DNA of 64,000 nucleotides, from NCBI RefSeq assembly GCF_000280055.1, contig NZ_ALAB01000010.1, positions 1 to 64,000 of the forward strand. The letters are read 5' to 3'. Under the pieces are notes generated by a model. That model was not told the origin of the DNA. It ran no database searches and saw only the letters and a program-made list of their open reading frames with translations. This DNA is from Alishewanella aestuarii B11. GTDB lineage: Bacteria > Pseudomonadota > Gammaproteobacteria > Enterobacterales > Alteromonadaceae. Below are positions 8,299-15,078 of this stretch, piece by piece. The stretch's first letter is position 1, and the number at the start of each line of letters is the position of its first letter. Position numbers and translations under genes: made by a program.

Positions 8299-8523
8299 AT
8301 GAGTTATCGGGTAAAAATTGGTCGTCATAATGAGGTAGAACTGCCAGATACCCTGTGCCAGGAATTAGGGGTTAAAATCGGTGATATTATGGTTTTCGAG
8401 GCATCACCTGATTCTCAGGCACTCACAATAACCAAACACAATGATCAAACGCTTACCGATGATCAAATTGCGGCTGCAAGAAATCTCTCGCGGATAATCC
8501 CGTACCCTCTAGAGCACGAATAA
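8299..8523 (+). CDS. AbrB/MazE-like DNA-binding protein (possible antitoxin)
   Basis: A 74-residue protein with the swapped-hairpin AbrB/MazE/SpoVT pattern: YRVKIGRHNEVELPDTLCQELGVKIGDIMVFE in pattern, that is, a beta strand, a strand ending in ELP, then LG-x(3)-GD and a further strand (residues 3-34). Such proteins bind operator DNA and often serve as antitoxins. I placed the start at ATG 8299, preceded by GGGAGGAC; the open frame reaches back to 8224 without a ribosome binding site. The gene is followed after one base by a 53-codon gene, so the two are almost certainly co-transcribed. No toxin of a known family is visible beside it. Confidence 0.75.
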   Translation: MSYRVKIGRHNEVELPDTLCQELGVKIGDIMVFEASPDSQALTITKHNDQTLTDDQIAAARNLSRIIPYPLEHE

Positions 8524-8524
8524 C

Positions 8525-8686
8525 ATGAGCAGACCACCAATAGCAAATGATCAAGAACTTGAAGAAGTGCTAAGTGCCATCGAATTGTTGTTAGAAGCCG
8601 AGCCTGGCACACCAGAAGATGATGAATTACAGGCTTTAAGCATATTAGTCGATGAATACGAGGATATTCATTACCCAATGGGCTAA
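8525..8686 (+). CDS. 53-aa protein resembling the N-terminal part of HigA antitoxins
   Basis: The short frame ATG 8525 to TAA 8684-8686 encodes a very acidic peptide. Its middle (EAEPGTPEDDELQALSILV) and its end (DEYEDIHYPMG) match the conserved segment that precedes the helix-turn-helix in HigA-type antitoxins. The DNA-binding half is missing: the frame stops right after HYPMG, and I found no helix-turn-helix in any frame downstream to 8806. It is therefore either a stand-alone domain protein co-translated with the AbrB-like gene or a decayed remnant. The spacing of one base to the preceding stop argues for an intact two-gene unit. The function is unknown. Confidence 0.55.
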   Translation: MSRPPIANDQELEEVLSAIELLLEAEPGTPEDDELQALSILVDEYEDIHYPMG

Positions 8687-8805
8687 TCATTAAAAGTCAC
8701 AAAGGCATCGCCTGGTTGTTCAAGTTACCCATATTTCGATCGTCCTCATCTTATAGTTGTATCATAGAGATAGGCGTTTCTAAAGTTTTAGGGAAGGTCT
8801 AGGGC

Positions 8806-9492
8806 ATGAACCGATATACTAAGGATTTGAGAAAATTTTTATGGAAAGAGTTCCATAAAAATCCTAAATATTTTAACGATTTAGCTAAAAAATATAAAGA
8901 CTATACATTAGGTAAGTGGCCTAAAAAGTTTGTTGATTGCGTTTTCCAATATGACTTCCACCATTTTGTAGATATTTTTGATATTTACATACTAGCTTAT
9001 ATTACAACGCTGTTAAGGCATCCAAATCGTAAGCTAGCGGTTTTTCAATTGCCCGTAGGGGCAGAGCCGTATCCAGACAAAGAAATAGAGTTAAACCAAC
9101 AGCAGCTAAACATGTTAAAAGAACCCTTTAGCGGAGAATTTTGGGGGGGAAAGCAAGGTGAAGATGGCTATGTAAAGTGGTCTAGACCTATTCACTGTTT
9201 AGCACGCGAAAACGAGGGTCAGCTTGCATGGGTGGTTATTGAGGCTAATAAAGCACCACTTGAAGTTGGATATAACGATAGCGGTAAATTTTATCGGTAT
9301 TTGATCGAAAATGGTATCTGCGCTCGTTGGCCTTATGGGCAGTCTTACATAACAGTATTTGTTAACCTTGAATTAATTAAATTTTACTCTACTAATTCAA
9401 ACAACTTTAAAGAAGTATTAGAGAGATCTGGTGAATCTATCGAAGTTTGTCTTGAGTTAGAACGAAACCCATTAGAAAACTGGAAAATCTAG
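8806..9492 (+). CDS. Hypothetical protein, 228 aa
   Basis: An A+T-rich gene with no family I recognise. The N-terminal third is basic and rich in Lys, Phe and Tyr. The middle contains Trp/Gly-rich stretches (EFWGGKQGEDGYVKWSRP) and a strand-like segment WVVIEANKAP. There is no signal peptide; the hydrophobic run FDIYILAYITTLL (about residues 58-70) is too short and interrupted to be a confident membrane helix. Start ATG at 8806, with AGGGAAGG a little upstream. It is the last gene of the island before the repeat and attachment-site region, a position where cargo genes are often found. Confidence 0.65.
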   Translation: MNRYTKDLRKFLWKEFHKNPKYFNDLAKKYKDYTLGKWPKKFVDCVFQYDFHHFVDIFDIYILAYITTLLRHPNRKLAVFQLPVGAEPYPDKEIELNQQQLNMLKEPFSGEFWGGKQGEDGYVKWSRPIHCLARENEGQLAWVVIEANKAPLEVGYNDSGKFYRYLIENGICARWPYGQSYITVFVNLELIKFYSTNSNNFKEVLERSGESIEVCLELERNPLENWKI

Positions 9493-9512
9493 TACTTGAA
9501 ATATTTGTAAGC

Positions 9513-9638
9513 TAGTGGGCTGTAAAATGTAAAAATAACTAAATCCATAATGCTGCGCATTTCTTTCCTCGATTGTGAAACGATAGCAGCCTATACATAG
9601 GCATTGCCTACTAAACAGGGCATTTTAGTAGCCCACTA
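9513..9638. repeat. MITE-like element with 17/18-bp terminal inverted repeats
   Basis: TAGTGGGCTGTAAAATG at 9513-9529 is mirrored by CATTTTAGTAGCCCACTA at 9621-9638, with one extra base and two changes. The 126-bp unit codes for nothing. This is the form of a miniature inverted-repeat element, or of a large RNA hairpin after the 228-aa gene. Confidence 0.55.
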
Positions 9639-9703
9639 AAAATTAGTTTAATCTTGGGCAGTTTTTCACAAACACCCTAAATGCATAACTATGCTCAAAA
9701 AAA

Positions 9704-9828
9704 CGATGCACTGAATATGCACCATATAGCTAGAATACATTATTTTATAAAAATTTACGGTGCACAGTAGGTGCATCGAAAAAAGTTGTTGCACAACTTA
9801 AAGAGAATAAGTAAAGTGCGCACCACTT
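9704..9828. other. Palindrome-rich end of the island
   Basis: Two 20-bp sites in opposite orientation, at 9704-9723 and 9759-9778, share CGATGCAC-N6-TGCACC. Further palindromes follow at 9783-9799 (AAGTTGT-TGC-ACAACTT) and 9814-9828 (AAGTG-N5-CACTT). They lie just inside the attachment-site remnant, where integrase arm or excisionase sites would be expected. The gap between the 228-aa gene and tRNA-His (9493-9942) holds these sites, the MITE-like element and the tRNA fragment, and no gene. Confidence 0.4.
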
Positions 9829-9892
9829 AAGGGATGAGAGCGGACTGGCTAGTCACTCACTCACTCACTTAGTATAAATCAGCCTGATATAA

Positions 9893-9918
9893 AGGTTCGA
9901 ATCCTATCGGGCGCGCCA
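9893..9918 (+). other. tRNA-Arg 3' fragment: island attachment site (attR)
   Basis: The block AGGTTCGAATCCTATCGGGC followed by GCGCCA is the T arm, acceptor 3' strand, discriminator and CCA of a tRNA-Arg. The anticodon and D arms are missing: the bases upstream do not fold into them. It lies 24 bases before tRNA-His, the place where tRNA-Arg precedes tRNA-His in the conserved Arg-His-Leu-Pro arrangement of gammaproteobacteria. This is what an integrase leaves at the far end of an island inserted into the 3' end of a tRNA gene. Confidence 0.75.
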
Positions 9919-9942
9919 TTTGGCGAAAAGTTTCTAAAATGT

Positions 9943-10019
9943 GGTGGTTGTAGCTCAGTTGGTAGAGCCCCGGATTGTGATTCCGGTTGTCGTGGGTTCG
10001 AGCCCCATCATCCACCCCA
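9943..10019 (+). tRNA. tRNA-His (GTG anticodon)
   Basis: It has the extra 5' G(-1) paired opposite C73, a D arm GCTC/GAGC, anticodon GTG in a CCGGA/TCCGG stem, T arm GTGGG-TTCGAGC-CCCAT and an encoded CCA. The acceptor stem is GTGGTTG against CATCCAC, which leaves a U5-U68 mismatch. It is followed after 13 bases by tRNA-Pro. Confidence 0.95.
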
Positions 10020-10032
10020 TCCCCCTTTAAGT

Positions 10033-10109
10033 CGGTGATTGGCGCAGCTTGGTAGCGCACTTGGTTTGGGTCCAAGGGGTCGCAGGTTCAAATCCTGCAT
10101 CACCGACCA
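10033..10109 (+). tRNA. tRNA-Pro (TGG anticodon)
   Basis: A complete 77-base cloverleaf with an encoded CCA: acceptor CGGTGAT/ATCACCG, D arm GCGC/GCGC, anticodon loop with TGG, and T arm GCAGG-TTCAAAT-CCTGC. It has the usual C at position 1. It is probably co-transcribed with tRNA-His. No tRNA-Leu lies between the two. Confidence 0.95.
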
Positions 10110-10219
10110 CTTTATCTTCCCACAGCATTACTAAATCTACAGTTAGCTCAGAGCATTATTGAATCGTCGCATTCGTTTTATTGCCGTTTATAAAATTTAA
10201 ATTCCGTATTTCCAGTGTC

Positions 10220-10470
10220 CGGATGCACCGAGTTAGGTATGCGTAACGATGAGCAATAGTAGCGTTGAGATTGGGGCAGCGCCCTTAGCAGGGTAGTAAT
10301 TTTCTCCACCGGCTTCAAGGATCACATCCCTGTGCCCTTTCAGCCTCCGCAGCATCCCTGCTGCTGTTACGAAAATTCTACCGCAGCTAAGGGCTTAAAG
10401 AGCATCGGTTAGGCATCACGACAATATACTATTGGCGGCACGATCGTGAACGAGGCGGTAAATGCAGAGT
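10220..10470 (+). repeat. Intergenic repeat of about 250 bp, copy A
   Basis: Closely related to 10571-10679 plus 12033-12160 (copy B). It can fold into a long imperfect hairpin: GCCCTTAGCAGGGTAG and following bases (10281-10304) pair with 10371-10394, ending in CTAAGGGC. No coding potential. The interval 10110-10679 contains only this copy, a second palindrome and the left part of copy B. Confidence 0.75.
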
Positions 10471-10554
10471 ACACTTTTCTGGGGACGTCTTTCGCATGGA
10501 TGCGAAAGGGGAGCCCCCAGGGATGGGTTCACGGCGTGCCCCAGGAAAGTTGTA
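10469..10554. repeat. Palindromic intergenic repeat between copies A and B
   Basis: Outer arms GTACACTTTTCTGGGG (10469-10484) and CCCCAGGAAAGTTGTAC (10539-10555) pair with one bulge and one mismatch. Inside lies a perfect hairpin CTTTCGCAT/ATGCGAAAG (10489-10508). It resembles the REP-like palindromic units common between gammaproteobacterial genes. Confidence 0.6.
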
Positions 10555-10570
10555 CGGCGCGTTTAGCCGA

Positions 10571-10679
10571 CGGATGCACCGAGATAGAACCTGCGTAACG
10601 ATGAGCACCAGTAGCGTTGAGATTGGGGCAGCGCACTTAGCTGGGTAGCAATTTTCTCCACCGGCTTCAAGGATCACAT
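10571..10679 (+). repeat. Intergenic repeat copy B, left part
   Basis: Matches the start of copy A (CGGATGCACCGAG onward) up to GGATCACAT, where the IS110-family element interrupts it. The repeat resumes at 12033. Confidence 0.75.
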
Positions 10680-10694
10680 ATATGTACACCTCAA

Positions 10695-10930
10695 AAAAGT
10701 CCACCGTTTGGCATGCAATTTTAATGTATTAACGGATTAAGCTGCCTACGTATATCCGGCCTTTTTATTGAAGATATCTTTAGCTCTTCTGGCCCAAATG
10801 AGAACCGCGCCTCTGCTGCTTATCGTCCCTACGGAGTTTAAACTCCTGCGTGATCATCAGCGTTTGCAAAGGCCGGTTTAACCTGTTAATTCATTTTCAT
10901 TACTTGCCTGGTGGTGTGAACTCGTTTGTT
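10695..10930 (-). ncRNA. Candidate bridge RNA region of the IS110-family element
   Basis: IS110-family recombinases use a structured bridge RNA transcribed from a non-coding end of the element. In the IS1111 group it lies downstream of the recombinase gene. This stretch is the only long non-coding part of the element and contains several inverted repeats, such as CGGAGTTTAAACTCCTG near 10831. I could not identify the two guide loops by eye, so this is an inference from family knowledge and layout. Confidence 0.4.
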
Positions 10931-11944
10931 TTAGCCTGGTTGATACTCTTGCTGGTGATAAAGTACGGACCAGATAATTCGAGCGAGCTTGTTGGCTATA
11001 GCAACAACTGCTTTGTGCTTACCGCGACGTTCAGTTACTCTTCTCGCCCAGCTTGATAGCCTATCGTTATTGTTGTCGGCATTACGCAGAACGCTCCAGG
11101 CCCCTTGAATCAGCATATTGCGTAAATAGGCATTACCACGTTTGGTTATGCCTGCCAATTTTTGCTTCCCTCCGCTGGAGTGCTCTTTAGGGACTAATCC
11201 AAGATTAGCCGAAAAGTGCCGACCATTTTTGTAAGCTTTACCATCACCCGCAAATGCGAGAGCTGTCGTAGCCGTCTTTTCACCTACACCACGAATGGTC
11301 ATCAATCTCTTGGCATTGGGGTTGGTTTGGGCCTGAGTTTTAATATGTTTATCTAACCGGTCAATAACCGCATCTAGTGATGCCCATTCTTGTTGGATAT
11401 CACAGATAAGTGCTCGTGCCGCGCTAGTAAGGCCATTTTCTGCATCTTCCAATAAATCAGACAACGCATTTTTTAACGACGTTCTGTCGGTTGCGAAGAT
11501 AATGCCATATTCATTTAACAAGCCGCGCAGTTGATTTATCAAAGCCGTGCGAGCATCCACCCGACGTTTCCGGAGTTTATGCACTATCATCATATCGGTT
11601 TGCTCAAGACTACGGGGTCTGACGAAGTGCATATTGGGGCGCCTTGCCGCTTCAGTAATCGCGAAAGCATCATTACGGTCATTTTTGTTGCCTTTGACAA
11701 AAGGCTTTACATGAATAGGCGGGATAAGTAACACCTTAAAGCCAAGCGCTTCTAAAGTGCGCCCCCAGTAATTTGAACCAGAGCAGGCTTCCATTGCAAA
11801 GGTTGCATCTGGGTAATCAGCTAATAAGGCCAGCAAATCCTTACGTTTAATCGTACGATTAAAAACGGCTTTACCTGCCTGATTGACGCCACAGAGCTGA
11901 AAAATACTTTTTGCTAAATCGATTCCAATTAGTGTAACTTTCAT
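10931..11944 (-). CDS. IS110-family recombinase (DEDD transposase)
   Basis: An intact 337-residue protein. The N-terminal RuvC-like DEDD domain shows Asp9 in IGIDLAKS, Glu in FAMEACSGSNYWG and the acidic pair in KGNKNDRNDAFAI. A helical middle region follows, then the C-terminal Transposase_20 domain with the catalytic-serine segment NLGLVPKEHSSGGK. I start it at ATG 11944, preceded by GAGGTGT; the frame could begin at GTG 11953, but that would overlap the ribosome binding site. It moves its element without hairpins or classical terminal repeats. No sign of decay. Confidence 0.92.
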   Translation of the reverse strand: MKVTLIGIDLAKSIFQLCGVNQAGKAVFNRTIKRKDLLALLADYPDATFAMEACSGSNYWGRTLEALGFKVLLIPPIHVKPFVKGNKNDRNDAFAITEAARRPNMHFVRPRSLEQTDMMIVHKLRKRRVDARTALINQLRGLLNEYGIIFATDRTSLKNALSDLLEDAENGLTSAARALICDIQQEWASLDAVIDRLDKHIKTQAQTNPNAKRLMTIRGVGEKTATTALAFAGDGKAYKNGRHFSANLGLVPKEHSSGGKQKLAGITKRGNAYLRNMLIQGAWSVLRNADNNNDRLSSWARRVTERRGKHKAVVAIANKLARIIWSVLYHQQEYQPG

Positions 11945-12032
11945 GTTGGACACCTCATGTAAACTTATTGACGGTTAACACATCAATAATGGCGCATTGT
12001 GACGCCGATTTCACTTGAGGTGTCCATCTCAT

Positions 12033-12160
12033 CATCCCTGTGCCCTTTCAGCCTCCGCAGCATCCCTGCTGCTGTTACGAAAATTCTACCGCAGCTAAGG
12101 GCTTAACTAATATCGGTGAGTCATGACGACTCTCAGAAATCGAACGAGGTGGTAAGCATT
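12033..12160 (+). repeat. Intergenic repeat copy B, right part
   Basis: Continues copy B after the insertion, with the right hairpin arm ending CTAAGGGC and a degenerate tail matching copy A up to about 12160. From there to proB (12161-12451) I see only the probable proB promoter/leader DNA and no gene. Confidence 0.7.
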
Positions 12161-12451
12161 CCGTTGATCCACACCGCTATACCCAACATTTCGCAAATCA
12201 ATACCAGACTAAGCTGCCCACCGATCCTAGGCGGCACTCAAGCCGCAACATAGCCACTAAATTTGTAATTTAATTACAGTTTTCGCTATTTTTTATCGTC
12301 TATTAAAGCAGCAAGGTTTTTGTGGTTTGATGCTAAATTTATGAATAATAATGCTTATGTTGAAACGTGAACGCGATGCAAATTGTAACCAAGGTGGTGC
12401 CGGGTTACAGTTTTTGCTAGAATAGCCAGCGGAACAACCAATGGAGGAGTT

Positions 12452-13573
12452 ATGCTTAAGCCATCCTGGCGCAGGGTAGTACTGAAAGTCGGCAGTGCCC
12501 TGATTGCGCCGGACCAAGATGGATGCAGCGAAAGATATTTGCGTCCTATTGCCGAATTTATTCAACAATGTCGTCAACTTAACCGGGAAGTGATCCTGGT
12601 TTCTTCAGGTAGCGTCGCTGCCGGTCGCCATCATTTTCAGTTTCAACATCAGCGGGTGCCAATCGCACTGAAACGGGCTATGGCTGCTGTTGGTCAAACC
12701 GAAATGATGAATTTCTGGAGCCGCTGCTTCGATTTCCCCTGTGCCCAGGTATTACTGACCCATGGCGATCTCAGTGATCGGGTGCGGCATATTAATGTTA
12801 AAAATACCCTGAAGCGGCTGTTAGATCATGGTGTTTTACCGATCGTTAATGAAAACGATACTATCGCTACCGATGAGCTGAAAGTCGGTGATAACGATAA
12901 CCTGGCTGCGATGGTCGCCAGTGTGGTTCAGGCTGATGCCTTAATTATTTGCTCAGATGTGAATGGTTTATATACCGCCGATCCAAACAAAGATCCCGCC
13001 GCCAAACTGATCCCGGAAGTAAGGCAAATTACCCCGGAGATCTATGCGTTGGCAGGTGGCGCCAGCTCGCGGGTCGGTACCGGCGGTATGCGCACCAAAA
13101 TTGAAGCGGCAGAAAAGGCCACCGCTCAGGGGGTGGATACTCTGATTGTCGATGGTCATCAGGCAGCAACCTTTCAGTGTCTTTTAGCGGGTAACAATCC
13201 GGGCACTATTTTCTATGGTCAGAAAATACCCTTACCGGCTAAAAAACATTGGGTTAGACATACCCTGCGTGCCAAAGGCGAAATTTGGGTTGATGACGGC
13301 TGTGTTGATGCGTTGTGCCAGCATGGCGCTTCATTATTGAGCAGTGGTATAGTGCGGGTGACGGGCGATTTCGCGCCGGGCGATGCAGTGATTGTGCGTT
13401 GTTCAGTTAGCAAGCGCTCGATTGCCAAAGGGGTTAGCCGTTTTAGTGCCAGCCAGTTATTTTCGATCAAAGGCCAGCACAGTGAAAAAATTGCCTCTTG
13501 CCTGGGTTTTTGCCCCAATGGCAGTAATGCGGTGATCCACCGCAGTGAAATGATGTTACTGGAGAAATTATGA
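12452..13573 (+). CDS. proB: Glutamate 5-kinase
   Basis: First enzyme of proline synthesis: phosphorylates glutamate to gamma-glutamyl phosphate in the cytoplasm. The amino acid kinase domain covers about residues 8-255 (KVGSALI, VSSGSVAAG, NENDTIATDELKVGDND, GTGGMRTKIEAA), followed by a C-terminal PUA domain (about 275-370). The length of 373 residues is typical. ATG at 12452 follows a strong GGAGG. Its last 4 bases overlap proA. ProB is usually feedback-inhibited by proline through the kinase domain. It lies downstream of the repeat cluster. Confidence 0.97.
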   Translation: MLKPSWRRVVLKVGSALIAPDQDGCSERYLRPIAEFIQQCRQLNREVILVSSGSVAAGRHHFQFQHQRVPIALKRAMAAVGQTEMMNFWSRCFDFPCAQVLLTHGDLSDRVRHINVKNTLKRLLDHGVLPIVNENDTIATDELKVGDNDNLAAMVASVVQADALIICSDVNGLYTADPNKDPAAKLIPEVRQITPEIYALAGGASSRVGTGGMRTKIEAAEKATAQGVDTLIVDGHQAATFQCLLAGNNPGTIFYGQKIPLPAKKHWVRHTLRAKGEIWVDDGCVDALCQHGASLLSSGIVRVTGDFAPGDAVIVRCSVSKRSIAKGVSRFSASQLFSIKGQHSEKIASCLGFCPNGSNAVIHRSEMMLLEKL

Positions 13574-14823
13574 TTAGCGATGTTGCGGCCAGTTTAGCCG
13601 CCGGTGCCGCTCAGGCCGCCAAAGCGGTTGCGACCTTGAGCACCGCTGAAAAAAATACGGTATTACAAGCTTTTGCCGACAAGATCCGCCTGGCTACGCC
13701 TACCATTCTGGCAGAAAACCGGGCTGAAGTTGCCGAAGCGGCGGCGAATGGCACCAGTGCAGCCATGCTGGACCGTCTGACCTTGACCGCAGAACGTATT
13801 GAAGCCATGGCGGCGGCCATTGAGCAAATTATTCAGTTGCCGGACCCGGTCGGGCAAAGCCGCTTTATCGAGCAGCGGCCAAATGGTATTCAGATTAGTA
13901 AGCGCCGTATTCCGCTGGGCGTAATTTGTATGATTTATGAAGCCCGGCCGAATGTCACGGCCGATGCCGGGGCCTTGTGCTTTAAAGCCGGTAATGCGGT
14001 GATCCTGCGTTGTGGCCGTGAGGCGATTAAAACCAGTCTGGCGATTGCCGGTGCGATGCGTCAGGCATTAACCGAGCATCAGTTGCCGCCCGAGGTGTTG
14101 ACGATAGTGCCGGATCCAGATCGTAACCTGCTGTTAGCCTTGTTAAAGCAGGAAGAGTATATCGATTTAGTGATCCCGCGCGGTGGTGAGGGCCTGATCC
14201 GCTTTGTTACCGAGCAGAGCCGCATTCCGGTGATCCAACATTTTAAAGGTGTCTGTCATCTGTATGTTGATAAGGCCGCCGATCCGGCCATGGCGCTGAA
14301 ACTGCTGTTAAACGGCAAGGTGCAACGTCCCGGCGTCTGTAATGCGCTTGAGGGGTTGTTAGTGCATCAGGCGATTGCGGCCGACTTCTTACCATTGGCT
14401 GCGCAGGCACTGGCCGAACATCAGGTTAAGGTGCATGCCTGTCAGCGCAGTTTGCCTTACTTTAATGGTGCTTCGCCGATTGCTGATGACGAATTTGGTC
14501 AGGAGTATCTGGCACCGGAGATTGCAGTACGGGTAGTGGATGATTTGACTGCGGCTCTGGCACATATTGATCGCTTTGGCAGTCAGCATACTGAAGTGAT
14601 TTGCACCGCTGATCAGGCCGCAGCTGACCGCTTCCTCGCCAGTGTAGATACTGCTGTAGTCATGCATAATGCGTCGTCGCGTTTTTCTGATGGTGGTGAG
14701 CTGGGGCTGGGCGCAGAGATTGGCATCTCTACCAGTAAATTACATGCCTATGGCCCGATGGGACTGGAAGCCTTGACCACTGAAAAATTTGTGGTCCAGG
14801 GGGAGGGGCAGACGCGCGGCTAA
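13570..14823 (+). CDS. proA: Gamma-glutamyl phosphate reductase
   Basis: Second step of proline synthesis: NADPH-dependent reduction of gamma-glutamyl phosphate to glutamate semialdehyde, taking the labile intermediate from ProB. An aldehyde-dehydrogenase fold of 417 residues, with the catalytic Cys in QRPGVCNALEGLL and the conserved IYEARPNVTADAG segment. ATG overlaps the proB stop (ATGA), so the two are translationally coupled. An intrinsic terminator follows at 14865-14902 and closes the operon. No proC is in the window. Confidence 0.97.
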   Translation: MISDVAASLAAGAAQAAKAVATLSTAEKNTVLQAFADKIRLATPTILAENRAEVAEAAANGTSAAMLDRLTLTAERIEAMAAAIEQIIQLPDPVGQSRFIEQRPNGIQISKRRIPLGVICMIYEARPNVTADAGALCFKAGNAVILRCGREAIKTSLAIAGAMRQALTEHQLPPEVLTIVPDPDRNLLLALLKQEEYIDLVIPRGGEGLIRFVTEQSRIPVIQHFKGVCHLYVDKAADPAMALKLLLNGKVQRPGVCNALEGLLVHQAIAADFLPLAAQALAEHQVKVHACQRSLPYFNGASPIADDEFGQEYLAPEIAVRVVDDLTAALAHIDRFGSQHTEVICTADQAAADRFLASVDTAVVMHNASSRFSDGGELGLGAEIGISTSKLHAYGPMGLEALTTEKFVVQGEGQTRG

Positions 14824-14864
14824 CGGATCGAAATAAATCTGACTTGTTGTCGCAAAAAATGCAG

Positions 14865-14902
14865 AAAAAACGGGCTTTTCGTTTAACGAAAGCCCGTTTT
14901 TT
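14865..14902 (+). terminator. Intrinsic terminator after proA
   Basis: ACGGGCTTTTCG and CGAAAGCCCGT pair around TTTAA with a one-base bulge, flanked by an A run on the left and a T run on the right. It could act in both directions. Confidence 0.9.
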
Positions 14903-14943
14903 ATTAGCTCTTACAAACACTTAAAGACTGTAAATTGAAGGGC

Positions 14944-14972
14944 TCGACTCGCGGCTTCTAGCCCGCTATAAT
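14944..14972 (+). promoter_or_regulatory. Candidate sigma-70 promoter of tig
   Basis: TCGACT, a 17-base spacer, then a perfect TATAAT at 14967-14972. It leaves a leader of about 100 bases before the tig start codon. Confidence 0.55.
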
Positions 14973-15078
14973 GCCGCGTCCAATTATTAACAGGTCAGGT
15001 TCATCCTAAGTTTGTCGACACCCGGCCAAGACAAAACGGCGTATCCAAGGCGCCTGACATTGAATTTGAGGTAAAACG

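Larger units (their letters stand above)
10680..12032 (-). mobile_element. IS110-family (IS1111-like) insertion sequence
   Basis: The element cuts repeat copy B: the left flank ends GGATCACAT and the right flank resumes CATCCCTG, while the uncut copy A reads GGATCACATCCCTG. This fixes the ends to within 3 bases. There is no long target duplication. A 9-bp inverted repeat, ACACCTCAA (10686-10694) and TTGAGGTGT (12015-12023), lies a few bases inside each end; sub-terminal repeats are a mark of the IS1111 subgroup. The long non-coding end (about 250 bp) is downstream of the recombinase gene, also as in IS1111. Confidence 0.88.

Noticed and set aside
9852-9870. TCAC tandem run before the tRNA fragment, CRISPR-like at first sight
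   Set aside because: It is a four-base microsatellite without spacers; no CRISPR array or cas gene occurs in the window.
9869-10075. 68-codon frame on the minus strand
   Set aside because: It lies antisense to tRNA-His and tRNA-Pro and is an artefact of their sequence.
10429-10704. 91-codon frame on the minus strand
   Set aside because: It reads through the palindromic repeats and the IS boundary, with no ribosome binding site or family resemblance.
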